A stretch of DNA of 64,000 bases from Paenibacillus kyungheensis. Lineage in GTDB: Bacteria > Bacillota > Bacilli > Paenibacillales > Paenibacillaceae. Shown here piece by piece: positions 1 to 8,366 of the stretch (its first letter is position 1; every line of letters begins with the position of its first letter). The DNA is taken from the NCBI RefSeq assembly GCF_028606985.1, contig NZ_CP117416.1, positions 906,001-970,000 on the forward strand, read 5' to 3'. The notes beneath the pieces were generated by a model. It ran no database searches and had not been told where the DNA came from. It was given only the letters and a program-made list of their open reading frames with translations. The position numbers and the translations under genes were made by a program.

Positions 1-148
1 GAAAAGGCAAAGCATATCCATCTAACATAATACTCACCCCACCACTGGTAGCAGCTTGAGCAACTGAAGATGTCCAAGATAAAGCAGGTGTAACCAGACT
101 ACCCATCAACAAAGTACTACATAAAGTTAGTTTGACGATCGTTTTCAA
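1..148 (-). CDS. Secreted protein, probable copper amine oxidase N-terminal (stalk) domain; 5' end only
   Basis: The first 49 codons of a gene read leftward off the window edge. The start is TTG at 148-146, with an AGGAGG 7 bases upstream, and the frame stays open to base 1. The N-terminus is a typical signal peptide: Lys near the start, a hydrophobic stretch at about residues 8-23, and a likely signal peptidase I site at Ala-Gln-Ala near residues 30-33. The mature part begins with a Ser-Ile-Met-Leu-Asp-Gly-Tyr run, the usual opening of the copper-amine-oxidase-N / stalk domain that is abundant in Paenibacillus exported proteins. The domain call rests on about 15 residues and is tentative. 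The signal peptide and start are well supported. Confidence 0.6.
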   Translation of the reverse strand, partial: MKTIVKLTLCSTLLMGSLVTPALSWTSSVAQAATSGGVSIMLDGYALPF

Positions 149-310
149 CTATATTCCTCCTAGTATATATCGCTATGTATACAAATGATTCCAATCTACG
201 TGTAACCTGTATTCACCTCATTACCTCATATTCAGTATCTTTATAACTTTAGTTATTTTACCAAATAAAGTAATTATATACTATATTTTTTGCTACATTA
301 CAGATTGCAT

Positions 311-340
311 TTGGACTTGTTACTATTTTTATACTATAAT
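311..340 (+). promoter_or_regulatory. Predicted SigA promoter of the SDR gene
   Basis: A TTGGAC -35 box at 311-316 and a perfect TATAAT -10 box at 335-340 are separated by 18 bases. The start codon of the SDR gene is about 80 bases downstream. Confidence 0.55.
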
Positions 341-422
341 TTTGTCAAATCTATATCATATTTGAATATTCTTACTCTCTATTATCTATATCGATCCACA
401 CAACAATAGATGGAGGCTTCTT

Positions 423-1193
423 ATGATTACTATTGATTTGAATGGTAAAACAGCATTAGTCACAGGAGCTACAGGTCAGCTAGGAAGAGTAATGGCGCGT
501 ACACTGGCTCAGAGTGGTGCTGATGTGATACTTCACTATTTTCGTAATCAGGAACAAGCTCTTGTATTGCAACAAGAACTAGAGCAATTAGGACGTTCTG
601 TGTTTATTATTCAGGCGGATATAGGGCAATTAGCAGATGTGATAGAAATGCGTGATACATTATCGACAAATTTCAAGATGCCTGATATTGTTGTAGGTAA
701 TGCTGTTTCTCAATATGAGTGGACATCCATATTGGAACAGAATATGCAGGATTATATAGATCAATTTCAGACTACTGTTCTTCAGGCTGTTCATCTATCC
801 AAAGTATTTGTTCCTCATATGATCCAGCAACAATATGGAAGAATGATAGGAATTAATACCGAATGTGCGATGCAAAATGAACCTACACAATCCGCTTATG
901 TCGCTGGTAAACGTGGAATGGATGGAATTTATCGTATTCTGGCAAAAGAAATAGGGGAACACCAGATTACAGTAAATCAAGTTGCACCTGGTTGGACATT
1001 AAGTGAGCGTGATCTAGGAGTAGACAGTTCTGATCGACAAGATAGTGCCTATATTCAGCATGTCCCTTTGCAACGCAGAGGAACAGATCAGGAAATTGCT
1101 AATGTAGTCGCTTTTTTGGCTTCTGATCTTGCTAGTTATATTACAGGAGCGTATATTCCAGTAACCGGGGGAAATGTGATGCCTGCTATTTAA
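423..1193 (+). CDS. SDR family NAD(P)-dependent oxidoreductase
   Basis: A 256-residue short-chain dehydrogenase/reductase, a usual length for classical SDRs, and probably cytosolic. The Rossmann glycine motif TGATGQLG is at residues 14-21. The Tyr-x-x-x-Lys catalytic pair is Tyr159/Lys163. The C-terminus has the usual 'xTGAYIPVTGG' ending of FabG-like proteins. Two family hallmarks are altered: the catalytic Ser, 13 residues before the Tyr, is Thr146, and the NNAG motif reads GNAV. The ribosome binding site GATGGAGG lies about 8 bases before the ATG. It appears to be a single-gene unit. The substrate cannot be told from sequence. Confidence 0.88.
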   Translation: MITIDLNGKTALVTGATGQLGRVMARTLAQSGADVILHYFRNQEQALVLQQELEQLGRSVFIIQADIGQLADVIEMRDTLSTNFKMPDIVVGNAVSQYEWTSILEQNMQDYIDQFQTTVLQAVHLSKVFVPHMIQQQYGRMIGINTECAMQNEPTQSAYVAGKRGMDGIYRILAKEIGEHQITVNQVAPGWTLSERDLGVDSSDRQDSAYIQHVPLQRRGTDQEIANVVAFLASDLASYITGAYIPVTGGNVMPAI

Positions 1194-1225
1194 ATAGTAT
1201 GCTGAGCATCTGTTGATAATATATA

Positions 1226-1440
1226 CATCCAGAGTAACTCTATTTTTCGAAAGGGTATAACCGTATTGCTTGAGAAAAATAGTGAGATATGATAAAAATA
1301 ATACACAAACAAGCACATTAAATGATGAACAACTGACTCCGAAAATACGCATCTAAGATCAATGGTTTAATAAGCTGGTTATAGATATTAGTGTCGATTA
1401 GAATGTGGGTCTTGATCATCGTTTACTTATATTTACTGAG
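1226..1440 (+). pseudogene. Decayed remnant of a third MpsC/DUF2294 gene
   Basis: Read in the frame starting at 1242, the DNA encodes IFRKGITVLLEKNSEI followed by a stop at 1290. The intact gene at 2611-3288 has IFRKGITILLEK in its second half. The flanking DNA also aligns, including a CATCC just upstream and an ATTAG..TCGATT stretch near 1387-1400, but with many small indels and stops. The segment is followed by a terminator closely resembling the one behind the intact second copy. It is therefore read as the eroded 3' half of a former tandem duplicate. The boundaries are approximate. Confidence 0.7.
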
Positions 1441-1501
1441 TATGACTAGATATAAATAAGAATGATCGGTAATGATTCAGACATGATAATGCGCTGTAAT
1501 T

Positions 1502-1545
1502 AGGCCGAAGAACGGGTAGAGATACCTTTTCTTCGGTCTATTTTT
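1502..1545 (+). terminator. Intrinsic terminator (orphaned by decay of the first MpsC copy)
   Basis: The stem AGGCCGAAGAA / TTCTTCGGTCT has an inner GGTA-GAGA-TACC hairpin and is followed by ATTTTT. The sequence before it (CAGACAT...ATGCGCTG..ATTA) matches the DNA before the terminator at 3348. Confidence 0.75.
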
Positions 1546-1708
1546 ATTTAGGTTAATCGCATGTATAAACAAAGATTGTATGGTTAAAATGATGTCTTTT
1601 ATATTGAACGTCCATGATGTGTTATAGATTTAAAAAACGATATAAACGAAGCATCAATGTACCCGAATCTAGTGAATAGATTGGGATATTATACTGGGAG
1701 TGTAGTCA

Positions 1709-2389
1709 TTGAATCGTAAAAAAATAATTAACCAAGCAACGAGTTATACTACAAAATTATTAAGAAATCGCTTTGGTAAGGGACCTGAAGCGGTATCGAT
1801 TTATTTATGTGAACAATGTATTGTTCTACATCTCAAAAATTTTTTGAGTCCAGTCGAGAAATTTTTACTCAGTCAAGAAAAAGAACAAGCTTTTCGATAT
1901 ACACGTGAACTAATTATGAAATCGATGTTGCCTGAACTTAGAAATTTTCTCACGCAACAATTAGATTTGAAAGTGGTTGACCTTTATTATGATTGGGGGA
2001 TGTATAATGCTTCAGGTGTGATCGTAGGATTACTCGATTATGACCTTTATAGCCAATCCGAAGATTATAAAGGGAAAGAGCAGTTACATGAGTATATTAT
2101 GAAAGCCACTACCGAATTGCAAAAACCACCTACATGGATCGACTCCTGGTGGATCAATTCCAAAACGTTATTTATTCTTCGTAAAGGGACAACCATTCTG
2201 CTTGAAAAAGAATTGATCAGTATGGGGTATGAACATATGCTGCGAATGACCAAAGGAAAGATCGAAAAAGCGCTTTTGGAACAAGAAACGAATCTGGAAC
2301 CCCTTTTCAACAAAAAGATCGCTGATCTGTATGTAGATTGGAGTTTTGAGAACGATCATAGTATGATTATGTACACTTTCGAAGAATAA
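1709..2389 (+). CDS. MpsC / DUF2294 family protein, copy 1
   Basis: A 226-residue protein of the DUF2294 family (PF10057), now named for MpsC of the staphylococcal mpsABC locus. It contains two DUF2294 repeats: about residues 1-110 (FGKGPEAVSIYL, then RYTRELIMKSMLPELRNFL) and 120-226 (a similar but weaker unit). No signal peptide or membrane segment is seen, so it should be cytosolic. The start is TTG at 1709 with a GGGAG ribosome binding site about 8 bases upstream. The gene at 2611 is a close paralogue. No mpsA/mpsB partners (the bicarbonate transporter pair) are present nearby. MpsC's own biochemical role is not established, so none is assigned here. Confidence 0.85.
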   Translation: MNRKKIINQATSYTTKLLRNRFGKGPEAVSIYLCEQCIVLHLKNFLSPVEKFLLSQEKEQAFRYTRELIMKSMLPELRNFLTQQLDLKVVDLYYDWGMYNASGVIVGLLDYDLYSQSEDYKGKEQLHEYIMKATTELQKPPTWIDSWWINSKTLFILRKGTTILLEKELISMGYEHMLRMTKGKIEKALLEQETNLEPLFNKKIADLYVDWSFENDHSMIMYTFEE

Positions 2390-2610
2390 CGAAATAAGGT
2401 AGTTGTTAAGAACGTAAAATGATATAATACCCTAGCGAGGTCATTGTTAATCTTTTTTTTACGATTTTATTTGGTATCGTTATAACTATATAAATGAAAT
2501 AAAAATATAATCATTACAGAATATGCACATTTGAGTTTATTGTATTGTAATCTTTACGCTCCATGTGAATAATAAAGCAAAATGGAGTATATTCGTATGG
2601 AGGCAGAGTT

Positions 2611-3288
2611 ATGCAGTACAATGAATCAGTGAGTCAAGCAACCAGTTTTGTTAATAAAATGCTAAGAAAGCGTTTTGGTAAAGGCCCGGAATCGGTACAT
2701 ATTGTTCTATCCGATCGGTGCATTTTGATTCATCTGCGGAATTTTTTGAGTCCTGTAGAAGAATTTCTATTAAGCCAGGAAGAAGAACAAGCTTTTCGTT
2801 ATACTCGCGAATTGATTATGAAATCGATGTTACCTGAACTGAGAGTGTTTTTAAATGAACACCTGAATTTAGAGGTAACCGATATGTACTATGATTGGGG
2901 TAGACACAATTCTTCCGGCGTAATCGCTGGCTTATTCGGTTCTAGCTGGATGGAGACAGAAGATTATGAAGGAAAAAATGAGATTCATCGTCAAGTGATG
3001 AAGGTCACCGCTGAAGTTCAAAAAACGCCTGCTTTTATCGACTCCTGGTGGGTTCATCCAAGATTGTTAATCATCTTTCGAAAGGGTATAACCATACTCC
3101 TTGAAAAAGAATTAATAGATTTGGGTTATGAGAATATATTGAAATCGACAAAACGTAAATTAGAAAAACGGCTGTTGGAACAGCATGTGGATCTAGAAGA
3201 AATTCTTCAAAAAAAATTAGTCGATTTGTATGCTGATTGGAATTTTGAACGTGATCAGAGTATGGTTGTGTACGTGTTTGAAGAATAA
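2611..3288 (+). CDS. MpsC / DUF2294 family protein, copy 2
   Basis: A 225-residue paralogue of the gene at 1709, nearly identical in several blocks (FLSPVEEFLLSQEEEQAF and RYTRELIMKSMLPELR). It also consists of two DUF2294 units. The ATG at 2611 follows GGAGGC at a normal distance. Both genes face the same way with a 221-base spacer, and a strong terminator follows at 3348. Tandem duplication is clear from the protein sequences, and a third decayed copy sits upstream. Cytosolic, function unknown. Confidence 0.85.
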   Translation: MQYNESVSQATSFVNKMLRKRFGKGPESVHIVLSDRCILIHLRNFLSPVEEFLLSQEEEQAFRYTRELIMKSMLPELRVFLNEHLNLEVTDMYYDWGRHNSSGVIAGLFGSSWMETEDYEGKNEIHRQVMKVTAEVQKTPAFIDSWWVHPRLLIIFRKGITILLEKELIDLGYENILKSTKRKLEKRLLEQHVDLEEILQKKLVDLYADWNFERDQSMVVYVFEE

Positions 3289-3347
3289 CCATTCTCCACT
3301 ATATAAGTATACGGTCATAATACAGACATTATATATGCGCTGAGATT

Positions 3348-3396
3348 AAGCCGAAAAAAAGGTAGTTCTACCTTTTTTTCGGCTTTTTCTTTTTTC
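3348..3396 (+). terminator. Strong intrinsic terminator after MpsC copy 2
   Basis: A 17-bp perfect stem (AAGCCGAAAAAAAGGTA paired with its complement) with a four-base loop, then a T-rich tail. The ribosome binding site of the response regulator gene follows almost at once. Confidence 0.9.
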
Positions 3397-3412
3397 GGAA
3401 AGGAAGGATCCT

Positions 3413-3805
3413 ATGGAACACAAGAACATCAAAATTCTGTATATTGAAGATGATGGAGTGAATATGTTACTGATGCGTCACTTATTTAAAAAGAAGTTAC
3501 CCTCGGTAGAATTATTAGAAGCTTCCACGATTCAAGAAGGAATTGGTCTGGCGATCAAGGTACAACCTTTTTTGATATTGTCTGATATTCATTTTTTGGG
3601 AATGAACGGCTTTGAAGGAATTACTCAATTAAAAGCAGATCCTCGTACATCTATGATTCCGGTCTGGGCAATCAGTGCTTTTGTACTGGAAGAAGATATT
3701 CGAAAAGGCAAAGACGCTGGATTTGAACAATATATTACGAAGCCTATCCATATCGGAAGGTTCTCCAAATTATTAGAAGCTTATATTGAACAAAAAACTT
3801 CTTAA
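3413..3805 (+). CDS. Single-domain response regulator (CheY/Spo0F-like)
   Basis: 130 residues, a receiver domain and nothing else. The acidic pair Asp13-Asp14 and phospho-acceptor Asp58 (LSDIHF) are present, with switch Ser88 (AISAF) and the conserved Lys110 in ITKPI. The ribosome binding site is GGAAAGGAAGG upstream of ATG 3413. There is no histidine kinase or output gene next to it, so the partner is unknown. Single-domain regulators act by protein contact, as in chemotaxis, phosphorelays or pilus motility. A link to the pilus locus 4 kb downstream is possible but unproven. Confidence 0.88.
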   Translation: MEHKNIKILYIEDDGVNMLLMRHLFKKKLPSVELLEASTIQEGIGLAIKVQPFLILSDIHFLGMNGFEGITQLKADPRTSMIPVWAISAFVLEEDIRKGKDAGFEQYITKPIHIGRFSKLLEAYIEQKTS

Positions 3806-3890
3806 CATAGGCATCTATAATCGTTCTTCTTGTGATACAATACATAAGTCTATTTTAAGATTATTGTGAACAGGAAGGACATCCACATCT

Positions 3891-4532
3891 ATGAAACAAA
3901 CCCCGTTTATTGCTGTAGAGGGTGCTATCGGTGCTGGTAAAACAACACTTGCGACGATGCTAGCACAAGAAATGAATATCCCACTCATCAAAGAAATTGT
4001 AGAAGAAAATCCTTTTCTCGGTAAGTTTTATGAGAATATCGATGAATGGAGTTTTCAGTTGGAGATGTTTTTTCTCTGCAATCGTTACAAGCAATTGGAA
4101 GACACCGGACTTCAGTACATTGCCAATCACAAACCTGTGATTTCGGATTATCATATTTATAAAAATCTGATTTTTTCGGAACGTACACTGAAAGGTGTAC
4201 AGCGGGATAAATACCGTCAAATCTACCATTTGTTAACGGATGATCTGCCAAAGCCTGATATTATTCTGTATATTCGTGCTGATCTAGAAACATTGTTATA
4301 TCGCATCAAAAAGCGAGAGCGTGTATTCGAACAATCGATGGATACTGCTTATTTGGGGCAATTAATTCTAGATTATGAAGAAGCGATGGCGTCGATTGCA
4401 ATCAACGAACCATCAACACAGATTATTACGATTGATGGCAACTTGATTGATTTTGTGGAAAATAAGGAGCATTTCGCACAGATTGCTTCTGATCTAAAGG
4501 AGCTTATACATGAACGAATACAACATACCTGA
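3891..4532 (+). CDS. dgk: Deoxyguanosine kinase
   Basis: A 213-residue deoxynucleoside kinase closely resembling B. subtilis Dgk. It phosphorylates deoxyguanosine (and inosine) to dGMP using NTP, in purine salvage in the cytosol. The P-loop GAIGAGKT is at residues 11-18. Family blocks EWSFQLEMFFL, DYHIYKN (in place of the DRS motif of dCK) and IYHLLTDDLPKP are clear. The ribosome binding site AGGAAGGA is about 11 bases before the ATG. The last 23 bases overlap the start of the dck gene, so the two are translated from one message, as in B. subtilis where the two genes are also adjacent. Confidence 0.92.
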   Translation: MKQTPFIAVEGAIGAGKTTLATMLAQEMNIPLIKEIVEENPFLGKFYENIDEWSFQLEMFFLCNRYKQLEDTGLQYIANHKPVISDYHIYKNLIFSERTLKGVQRDKYRQIYHLLTDDLPKPDIILYIRADLETLLYRIKKRERVFEQSMDTAYLGQLILDYEEAMASIAINEPSTQIITIDGNLIDFVENKEHFAQIASDLKELIHERIQHT

Positions 4533-5184
4533 TAATGCTTTAATTACGATTGCTGGAACAGTAGGTGTCGGTAAATCGACTTTAACATCGGTGTTAGCCG
4601 AACGTTTGAATTTCAAAACGTCTTTAGAAAAAGTAGATCATAACCCGTACCTTGAAAAGTTTTACCATGATTTTGAACGGTGGAGCTTTCATTTGCAAAT
4701 TTATTTTCTAGCAGAACGGTTTAAAGAGCAGAAAGCGATTTTTGAAGCAGGTGGCGGTTATGTTCAAGATCGCTCGATCTATGAAGATACCGGTATTTTT
4801 GCGAAAATGCACGCAGATAAAGGCACCATGTCTGTTACTGATTATGAGACGTATACCAGTCTTTTTGATGCGATGGTGATGACTCCTTATTTCCCGCATC
4901 CAGATGTATTGGTTTACTTGGAAGGCAGTCTACCTTCGATTCTTAACCGGATTGAACTGCGTGGTCGTCAGATGGAAATCGAGACAGAACGTTCCTACTG
5001 GGAACAAATGCATGGACGGTATTCGACATGGATTAATGAATTTACAGGATGCCCGGTATTGCGTCTGAATATCGATCAATACGATGTTCATGATCCAGCT
5101 TCAGTCGATTTTATTTTGCATGAAGTGGGTAAAGCGATTCAGTTGTCTCGTAGTAAAAACTTGAGTCAAGTGGAGCAAGCTTAA
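4510..5184 (+). CDS. dck: Deoxyadenosine/deoxycytidine kinase
   Basis: 224 residues, very similar to B. subtilis Dck, which phosphorylates dAdo and dCyd for nucleotide salvage. The P-loop GTVGVGKS is at residues 16-23, followed by EKFYHDFERWSFHLQIYFL, the QDRSIYED block with the DRS motif, and MVMTPYFPHPD. The start lies inside the 3' end of dgk (23-base overlap) with AAAGGAG 7 bases upstream, which fixes the ATG at 4510. A strong terminator follows at 5223. The neighbouring dgk supports a two-gene salvage operon. Confidence 0.93.
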   Translation: MNEYNIPDNALITIAGTVGVGKSTLTSVLAERLNFKTSLEKVDHNPYLEKFYHDFERWSFHLQIYFLAERFKEQKAIFEAGGGYVQDRSIYEDTGIFAKMHADKGTMSVTDYETYTSLFDAMVMTPYFPHPDVLVYLEGSLPSILNRIELRGRQMEIETERSYWEQMHGRYSTWINEFTGCPVLRLNIDQYDVHDPASVDFILHEVGKAIQLSRSKNLSQVEQA

Positions 5185-5222
5185 TCTATCGTTATCGCTA
5201 TTATAATGATCATGTATACAGC

Positions 5223-5250
5223 AAAGACTCTCCGCGGAGAGTCTTTTTTT
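5223..5250 (+). terminator. Intrinsic terminator after dgk-dck
   Basis: AAAGACTCTCCG and its exact complement form a hairpin with minimal loop, followed by a run of T. Confidence 0.92.
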
Positions 5251-5459
5251 GATGCAATATAAACGATAAATGGAACCATAATCTATATTTCTCCTCGATA
5301 TCTACAGTGACGAAGACCAGAATACAGATGTATTTTCTGATTTTCCAGATTAAGATACAGTGTCGACAATGTCGTTCAGCTGAATTCTTCTGCGACATAA
5401 CGAATGCACACAGTAGTAGACATTTTCGCGAGTGAGTAAACAAAGACTTTTTAACCTTT

Positions 5460-6143
5460 TTAAGAATCTGGATTAGACATAATACTGGATAACGATGTAA
5501 GTGCGGGTGTTAAGAAAGTGTCCGATTCTTTTCCTTCTGGAGCATGTGCACGGAAAATGTAAGTATCTTTGCTCTGCTGATCTTCCCAGATGATATAATC
5601 ATGCACTCCTTTTTCATCAGACACTTGTAAAAGTAAACTTGCGCTTACCATAGGGCCTTCTGCTAACTGGTCGCCTTTATACTCTTTGACTTCGCCATAT
5701 TCTGTTAGTTCTTTGATTCCTTGATTACGCAACTCATCTAAGTTGGAACCAGAAGATACTTTTTCGATTTCGGCATAGTATTTCGGATTGTTCGTCGATT
5801 GAAGACGATTGGTTGCTGTGTCTAATGTATATCCATCAAACACGTATAATGAATAATCTTTACTCTTTTTAAGCGTAGCTTTTCGTGTATCACCCATTCC
5901 CATATCGAAAGACTTCGTAGGTTCACGTTCTACTACAGAAGCTGTTGCTTCGTCATCTGAAGATGCTGCACTGTCTGTTACTGTATTATCATCCACCTGT
6001 TGATTTTCTGTAGTGCTAGATATTGCTGGCGTTGCTTGTGAATCTGTAGCTGCTGGAGCGTTTGTTTGCTTTTGACAGGCCGTCATTGTAAGGGTAAGCA
6101 ATAAGATAGAAGCTATAGCTAGACTTTGATTTGGTTTATTCAT
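5460..6143 (-). CDS. Putative lipoprotein of unknown function
   Basis: 227 residues. An N-terminal signal peptide ends in a lipobox (Met-Thr-Ala-Cys, Cys23), so the protein should be anchored to the outer face of the membrane. A Thr/Ser/Ala/Asp-rich linker covers about residues 24-75, typical of surface lipoproteins. A folded domain follows (about 80-227) with motifs MGMGDTRKATLKKSK and YIIWEDQQSKDTYIFRA. I do not recognise the family. The start has AGGAGGT at the expected distance. It is transcribed divergently from the flavin monooxygenase gene at 6399. Confidence 0.8.
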   Translation of the reverse strand: MNKPNQSLAIASILLLTLTMTACQKQTNAPAATDSQATPAISSTTENQQVDDNTVTDSAASSDDEATASVVEREPTKSFDMGMGDTRKATLKKSKDYSLYVFDGYTLDTATNRLQSTNNPKYYAEIEKVSSGSNLDELRNQGIKELTEYGEVKEYKGDQLAEGPMVSASLLLQVSDEKGVHDYIIWEDQQSKDTYIFRAHAPEGKESDTFLTPALTSLSSIMSNPDS

Positions 6144-6288
6144 AAGAACACCTCCTCTAGTTAGACGAACTCAATGCAATAAATATTACCTTTATGATCT
6201 ATTTTGTATATTCCTTTATTCTGAAAATAGTGATTAATATGTTTCTTTGTCCATACTTTTGCAAAAATAACAATCTTACATATTATAA

Positions 6289-6304
6289 ATTTTACATGTA
6301 AAAT
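6289..6304. promoter_or_regulatory. Perfect 16-bp palindrome, candidate operator
   Basis: ATTTTACATGTAAAAT is identical to its reverse complement. It lies in the divergent promoter region between the lipoprotein gene and the monooxygenase gene, next to TATTATAAA, a possible -10 box. Its size and symmetry fit a dimeric repressor site (TetR or MarR type). No regulator gene is adjacent, so the cognate protein is unknown. Confidence 0.45.
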
Positions 6305-6398
6305 ATGGGATATAGCTTATTTTTAACTATTCTTCTAGATGCAGTTGAAAATGCTGTTCAATCATCAAGTTGTTTTATTACACAGAAGGAGCTGCATT

Positions 6399-7523
6399 AT
6401 GTCGAACACAATAGAACATGTAATTATTATCGGAGCAGGCATCGGAGGGTTATCGGCTGCGATTTCGTTACAGAAAATAGGGCTTCAGGTTACTTTATGC
6501 GAAGGCAATGCTCATGATGCACCTGCGGGTACAGGCATTACACAACCTCAGAATACGTTTAAAGTATTGAAGGATCTAGGTGTATATGAAGAATGTCTGG
6601 AGCAAGGCATACAATTAGAAAGTATGCAGATTTTGAACAAAGAAGGACATGTCCTGTTAGAAGTAAACCAAAAGTTTCTAAATGAAGATTTACCTGGACG
6701 TAACTCGATCTGGCGTTCTACATTAAATCAGATTTTGTTATCCAAAGCGCTAGCACTTGGAGTTACGATGAAATGGGATAAAAAGCTGAAAACATATGAA
6801 GAACACGAACATGGAGTCACTGTTTATTTTGAAGATGATACAATTTTAGAAGCAGATCTACTTGTAGGCTTTGATGGGATTCGTTCGAAAGTACGTAATA
6901 TTATGCTTCAACGTGAGGTTCAGTCGTCTTATCTAGGGATGGGTTCATGGCGTGTGCCGATTGAATTTCCTGCCGGTACATTGACGACAACGAGTTATAT
7001 GTTATTGAATGATGACAATAAAGTAGGTATTTTTCCGCTGACAGCTACCAGTGGTTATATGTTTATCCTGAAGCCTGTTCACGAAGACTATCGTGACCCG
7101 AAAGAACAGCGTTATCATACTGTGCGCCATATGTTAGAACCTTTTCAATGGAAAAAAGATTTCCTGAACAGTTGTTTCCAACCTGACAGTCCTATTCTAT
7201 TTAATATGATTCGTCAGATTGTGCTGAAAGAAAAATGGTATAGCCAACGTGTCGTTATCGGTGGCGATGCTGCTCATGCCAGTGCTCCGAATCTGGCACA
7301 AGGTGCAGCGATGGCGATAGAAGACGCGATTGTATTAGCAGAAGAGATTGCTCAACATGACTCTTTATCAGAAGCTCTATCTGCTTATTATGATCGAAGA
7401 TATCCAAGAGCACGAGAAGTGCAACGGTTATCCGAAGAATTGCTAATCAACGAAATGTCGGGCAAATCTTCTCAACAAGCGATTATCCAGCAGTGTGATG
7501 CTTTATTGGAAAAAGCGTATTAA
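6399..7523 (+). CDS. FAD-dependent monooxygenase (PHBH/UbiH-like group A)
   Basis: 374 residues from ATG 6399, chosen because AGAAGGA sits 8 bases upstream. A longer frame from 6339 has no ribosome binding site. The dinucleotide motif GAGIGG lies near the N-terminus (about 12-17). The DG motif (LLVGFDGIRSKVR) is mid-protein and the second FAD motif GGDAAHASAPNLAQGAAMAIEDA lies towards the C-terminus. This is the fold of single-component aromatic hydroxylases such as salicylate or urate hydroxylase (HpxO). The substrate is not evident. Probably cytosolic. A clear terminator follows. Confidence 0.88.
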   Translation: MSNTIEHVIIIGAGIGGLSAAISLQKIGLQVTLCEGNAHDAPAGTGITQPQNTFKVLKDLGVYEECLEQGIQLESMQILNKEGHVLLEVNQKFLNEDLPGRNSIWRSTLNQILLSKALALGVTMKWDKKLKTYEEHEHGVTVYFEDDTILEADLLVGFDGIRSKVRNIMLQREVQSSYLGMGSWRVPIEFPAGTLTTTSYMLLNDDNKVGIFPLTATSGYMFILKPVHEDYRDPKEQRYHTVRHMLEPFQWKKDFLNSCFQPDSPILFNMIRQIVLKEKWYSQRVVIGGDAAHASAPNLAQGAAMAIEDAIVLAEEIAQHDSLSEALSAYYDRRYPRAREVQRLSEELLINEMSGKSSQQAIIQQCDALLEKAY

Positions 7524-7835
7524 GTACCAAGACAACTGGATTACTATCTATCATTACTATCGACCACTGATAATAAATCAATCAAAAAGTGCCTTTGCGG
7601 GCACTTTTTTTATTTGTCTTTTTTGTTGCAAATTTATTCGTATCATCTGCCCTATAGATCAGATCCCTCTATGAATATAATCCCATTTTTTGTCACGTTT
7701 ACAAAGTAGATGTATGAAATTGGAAAAGGATGTATAAAGTTCAGAGCGTAATTAGTCGAAGAAGTAGATAAGGGACTATCTACAATGATCGGATGCTACA
7801 TATATAAATATAGCTAAAGAAAAAGGAGCCTACCG
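7524..7835. other. 312-base gap: terminator and leader of the pilus operon
   Basis: Holds the terminator at 7584-7612 and about 200 bases of leader before the first pilin gene. A small hairpin (GTAGATA/TATCTAC) is at 7764-7783. I saw no match to a cyclic-di-GMP riboswitch or another known element. Confidence 0.5.
7584..7612 (+). terminator. Intrinsic terminator after the monooxygenase gene
   Basis: AAAAAGTGCC and GGGCACTTTTTTT form a compact stem-loop with a T tail. Confidence 0.9.
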
Positions 7836-8366
7836 ATGAGAAAGTATAACAAACATGAAGAAGGCTTTACCTTGATTGAAGTGATGGCAGCTATCGTAAT
7901 TTTGGCGATTGTTTCGTTGGTGTTAATGTCTTATTTTAGTGATTCCTTATCGTACGCCAAAAGCAATGCCAATAAAACAGTAATGGTGAATCTTGCTCGT
8001 AATGCACTGGTATACGCAGAAAAGCAAGATTTTGATATATGGAAAACGTATTTTCAATCCAATGCTAGTATTGATAGCCAAAAGTGTGAATCAATCAGCA
8101 ATTGTAGTATCTATGCTTCACTGGTAGAACAACCTGCTGTCCTGGCGGCTGTATTGAATCCTGTGGTGAATGGAGTGCAGTATCGGGTAGCGATTAAATA
8201 TCAGAAAGATTTACTGCAATCCTCTACGGGCACGACTGCAACGATCAAAGGGCAAGAGTCTCCCTATCTGCTTCCGATTCAGATTAGTATACATGGAATA
8301 GAAGAAAAGTCAGGGCAGGTGGGAACGATTGTGGAGGGGTATATCACTGATGAGAAAATTCGTTGA
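7836..8366 (+). CDS. Minor pilin / pseudopilin with type IV prepilin leader (first of the operon)
   Basis: 176 residues. A short charged leader ends at Gly10, followed by FTLIEVMAAIVILAIVSLVL. This is the prepilin peptidase site (Gly/Phe), with Glu at mature position 5 and the hydrophobic assembly helix. Two Cys (QKCESISNCS) in the globular part may form a disulfide. The ribosome binding site AAAAAGGAGCC precedes ATG 7836. It opens the type IV pilus locus, and its 3' end overlaps the next pilin gene by 17 bases. Likely a minor pilin (PilV/GspI-like). The exact orthology is uncertain. Confidence 0.85.
   Translation: MRKYNKHEEGFTLIEVMAAIVILAIVSLVLMSYFSDSLSYAKSNANKTVMVNLARNALVYAEKQDFDIWKTYFQSNASIDSQKCESISNCSIYASLVEQPAVLAAVLNPVVNGVQYRVAIKYQKDLLQSSTGTTATIKGQESPYLLPIQISIHGIEEKSGQVGTIVEGYITDEKIR

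Larger units (their letters stand above)
1194..1708. other. 515-base gap between the SDR gene and the first MpsC gene
   Basis: No intact gene. It holds the relic of a DUF2294 gene (about 1226-1440) and the intrinsic terminator that once followed that copy (1502-1545). The last 150 bases lead into the MpsC gene at 1709 and include a small hairpin around 1669-1684. Confidence 0.6.

Noticed and set aside
5210-5443. 77-codon minus-strand frame after dck
   Set aside because: Begins inside the dck terminator, no homology-like features, no ribosome binding site.
7613-7835. Possible cyclic-di-GMP riboswitch before the pilus operon
   Set aside because: Expected because some Gram-positive pilus operons carry one, but I found no match to the conserved core.
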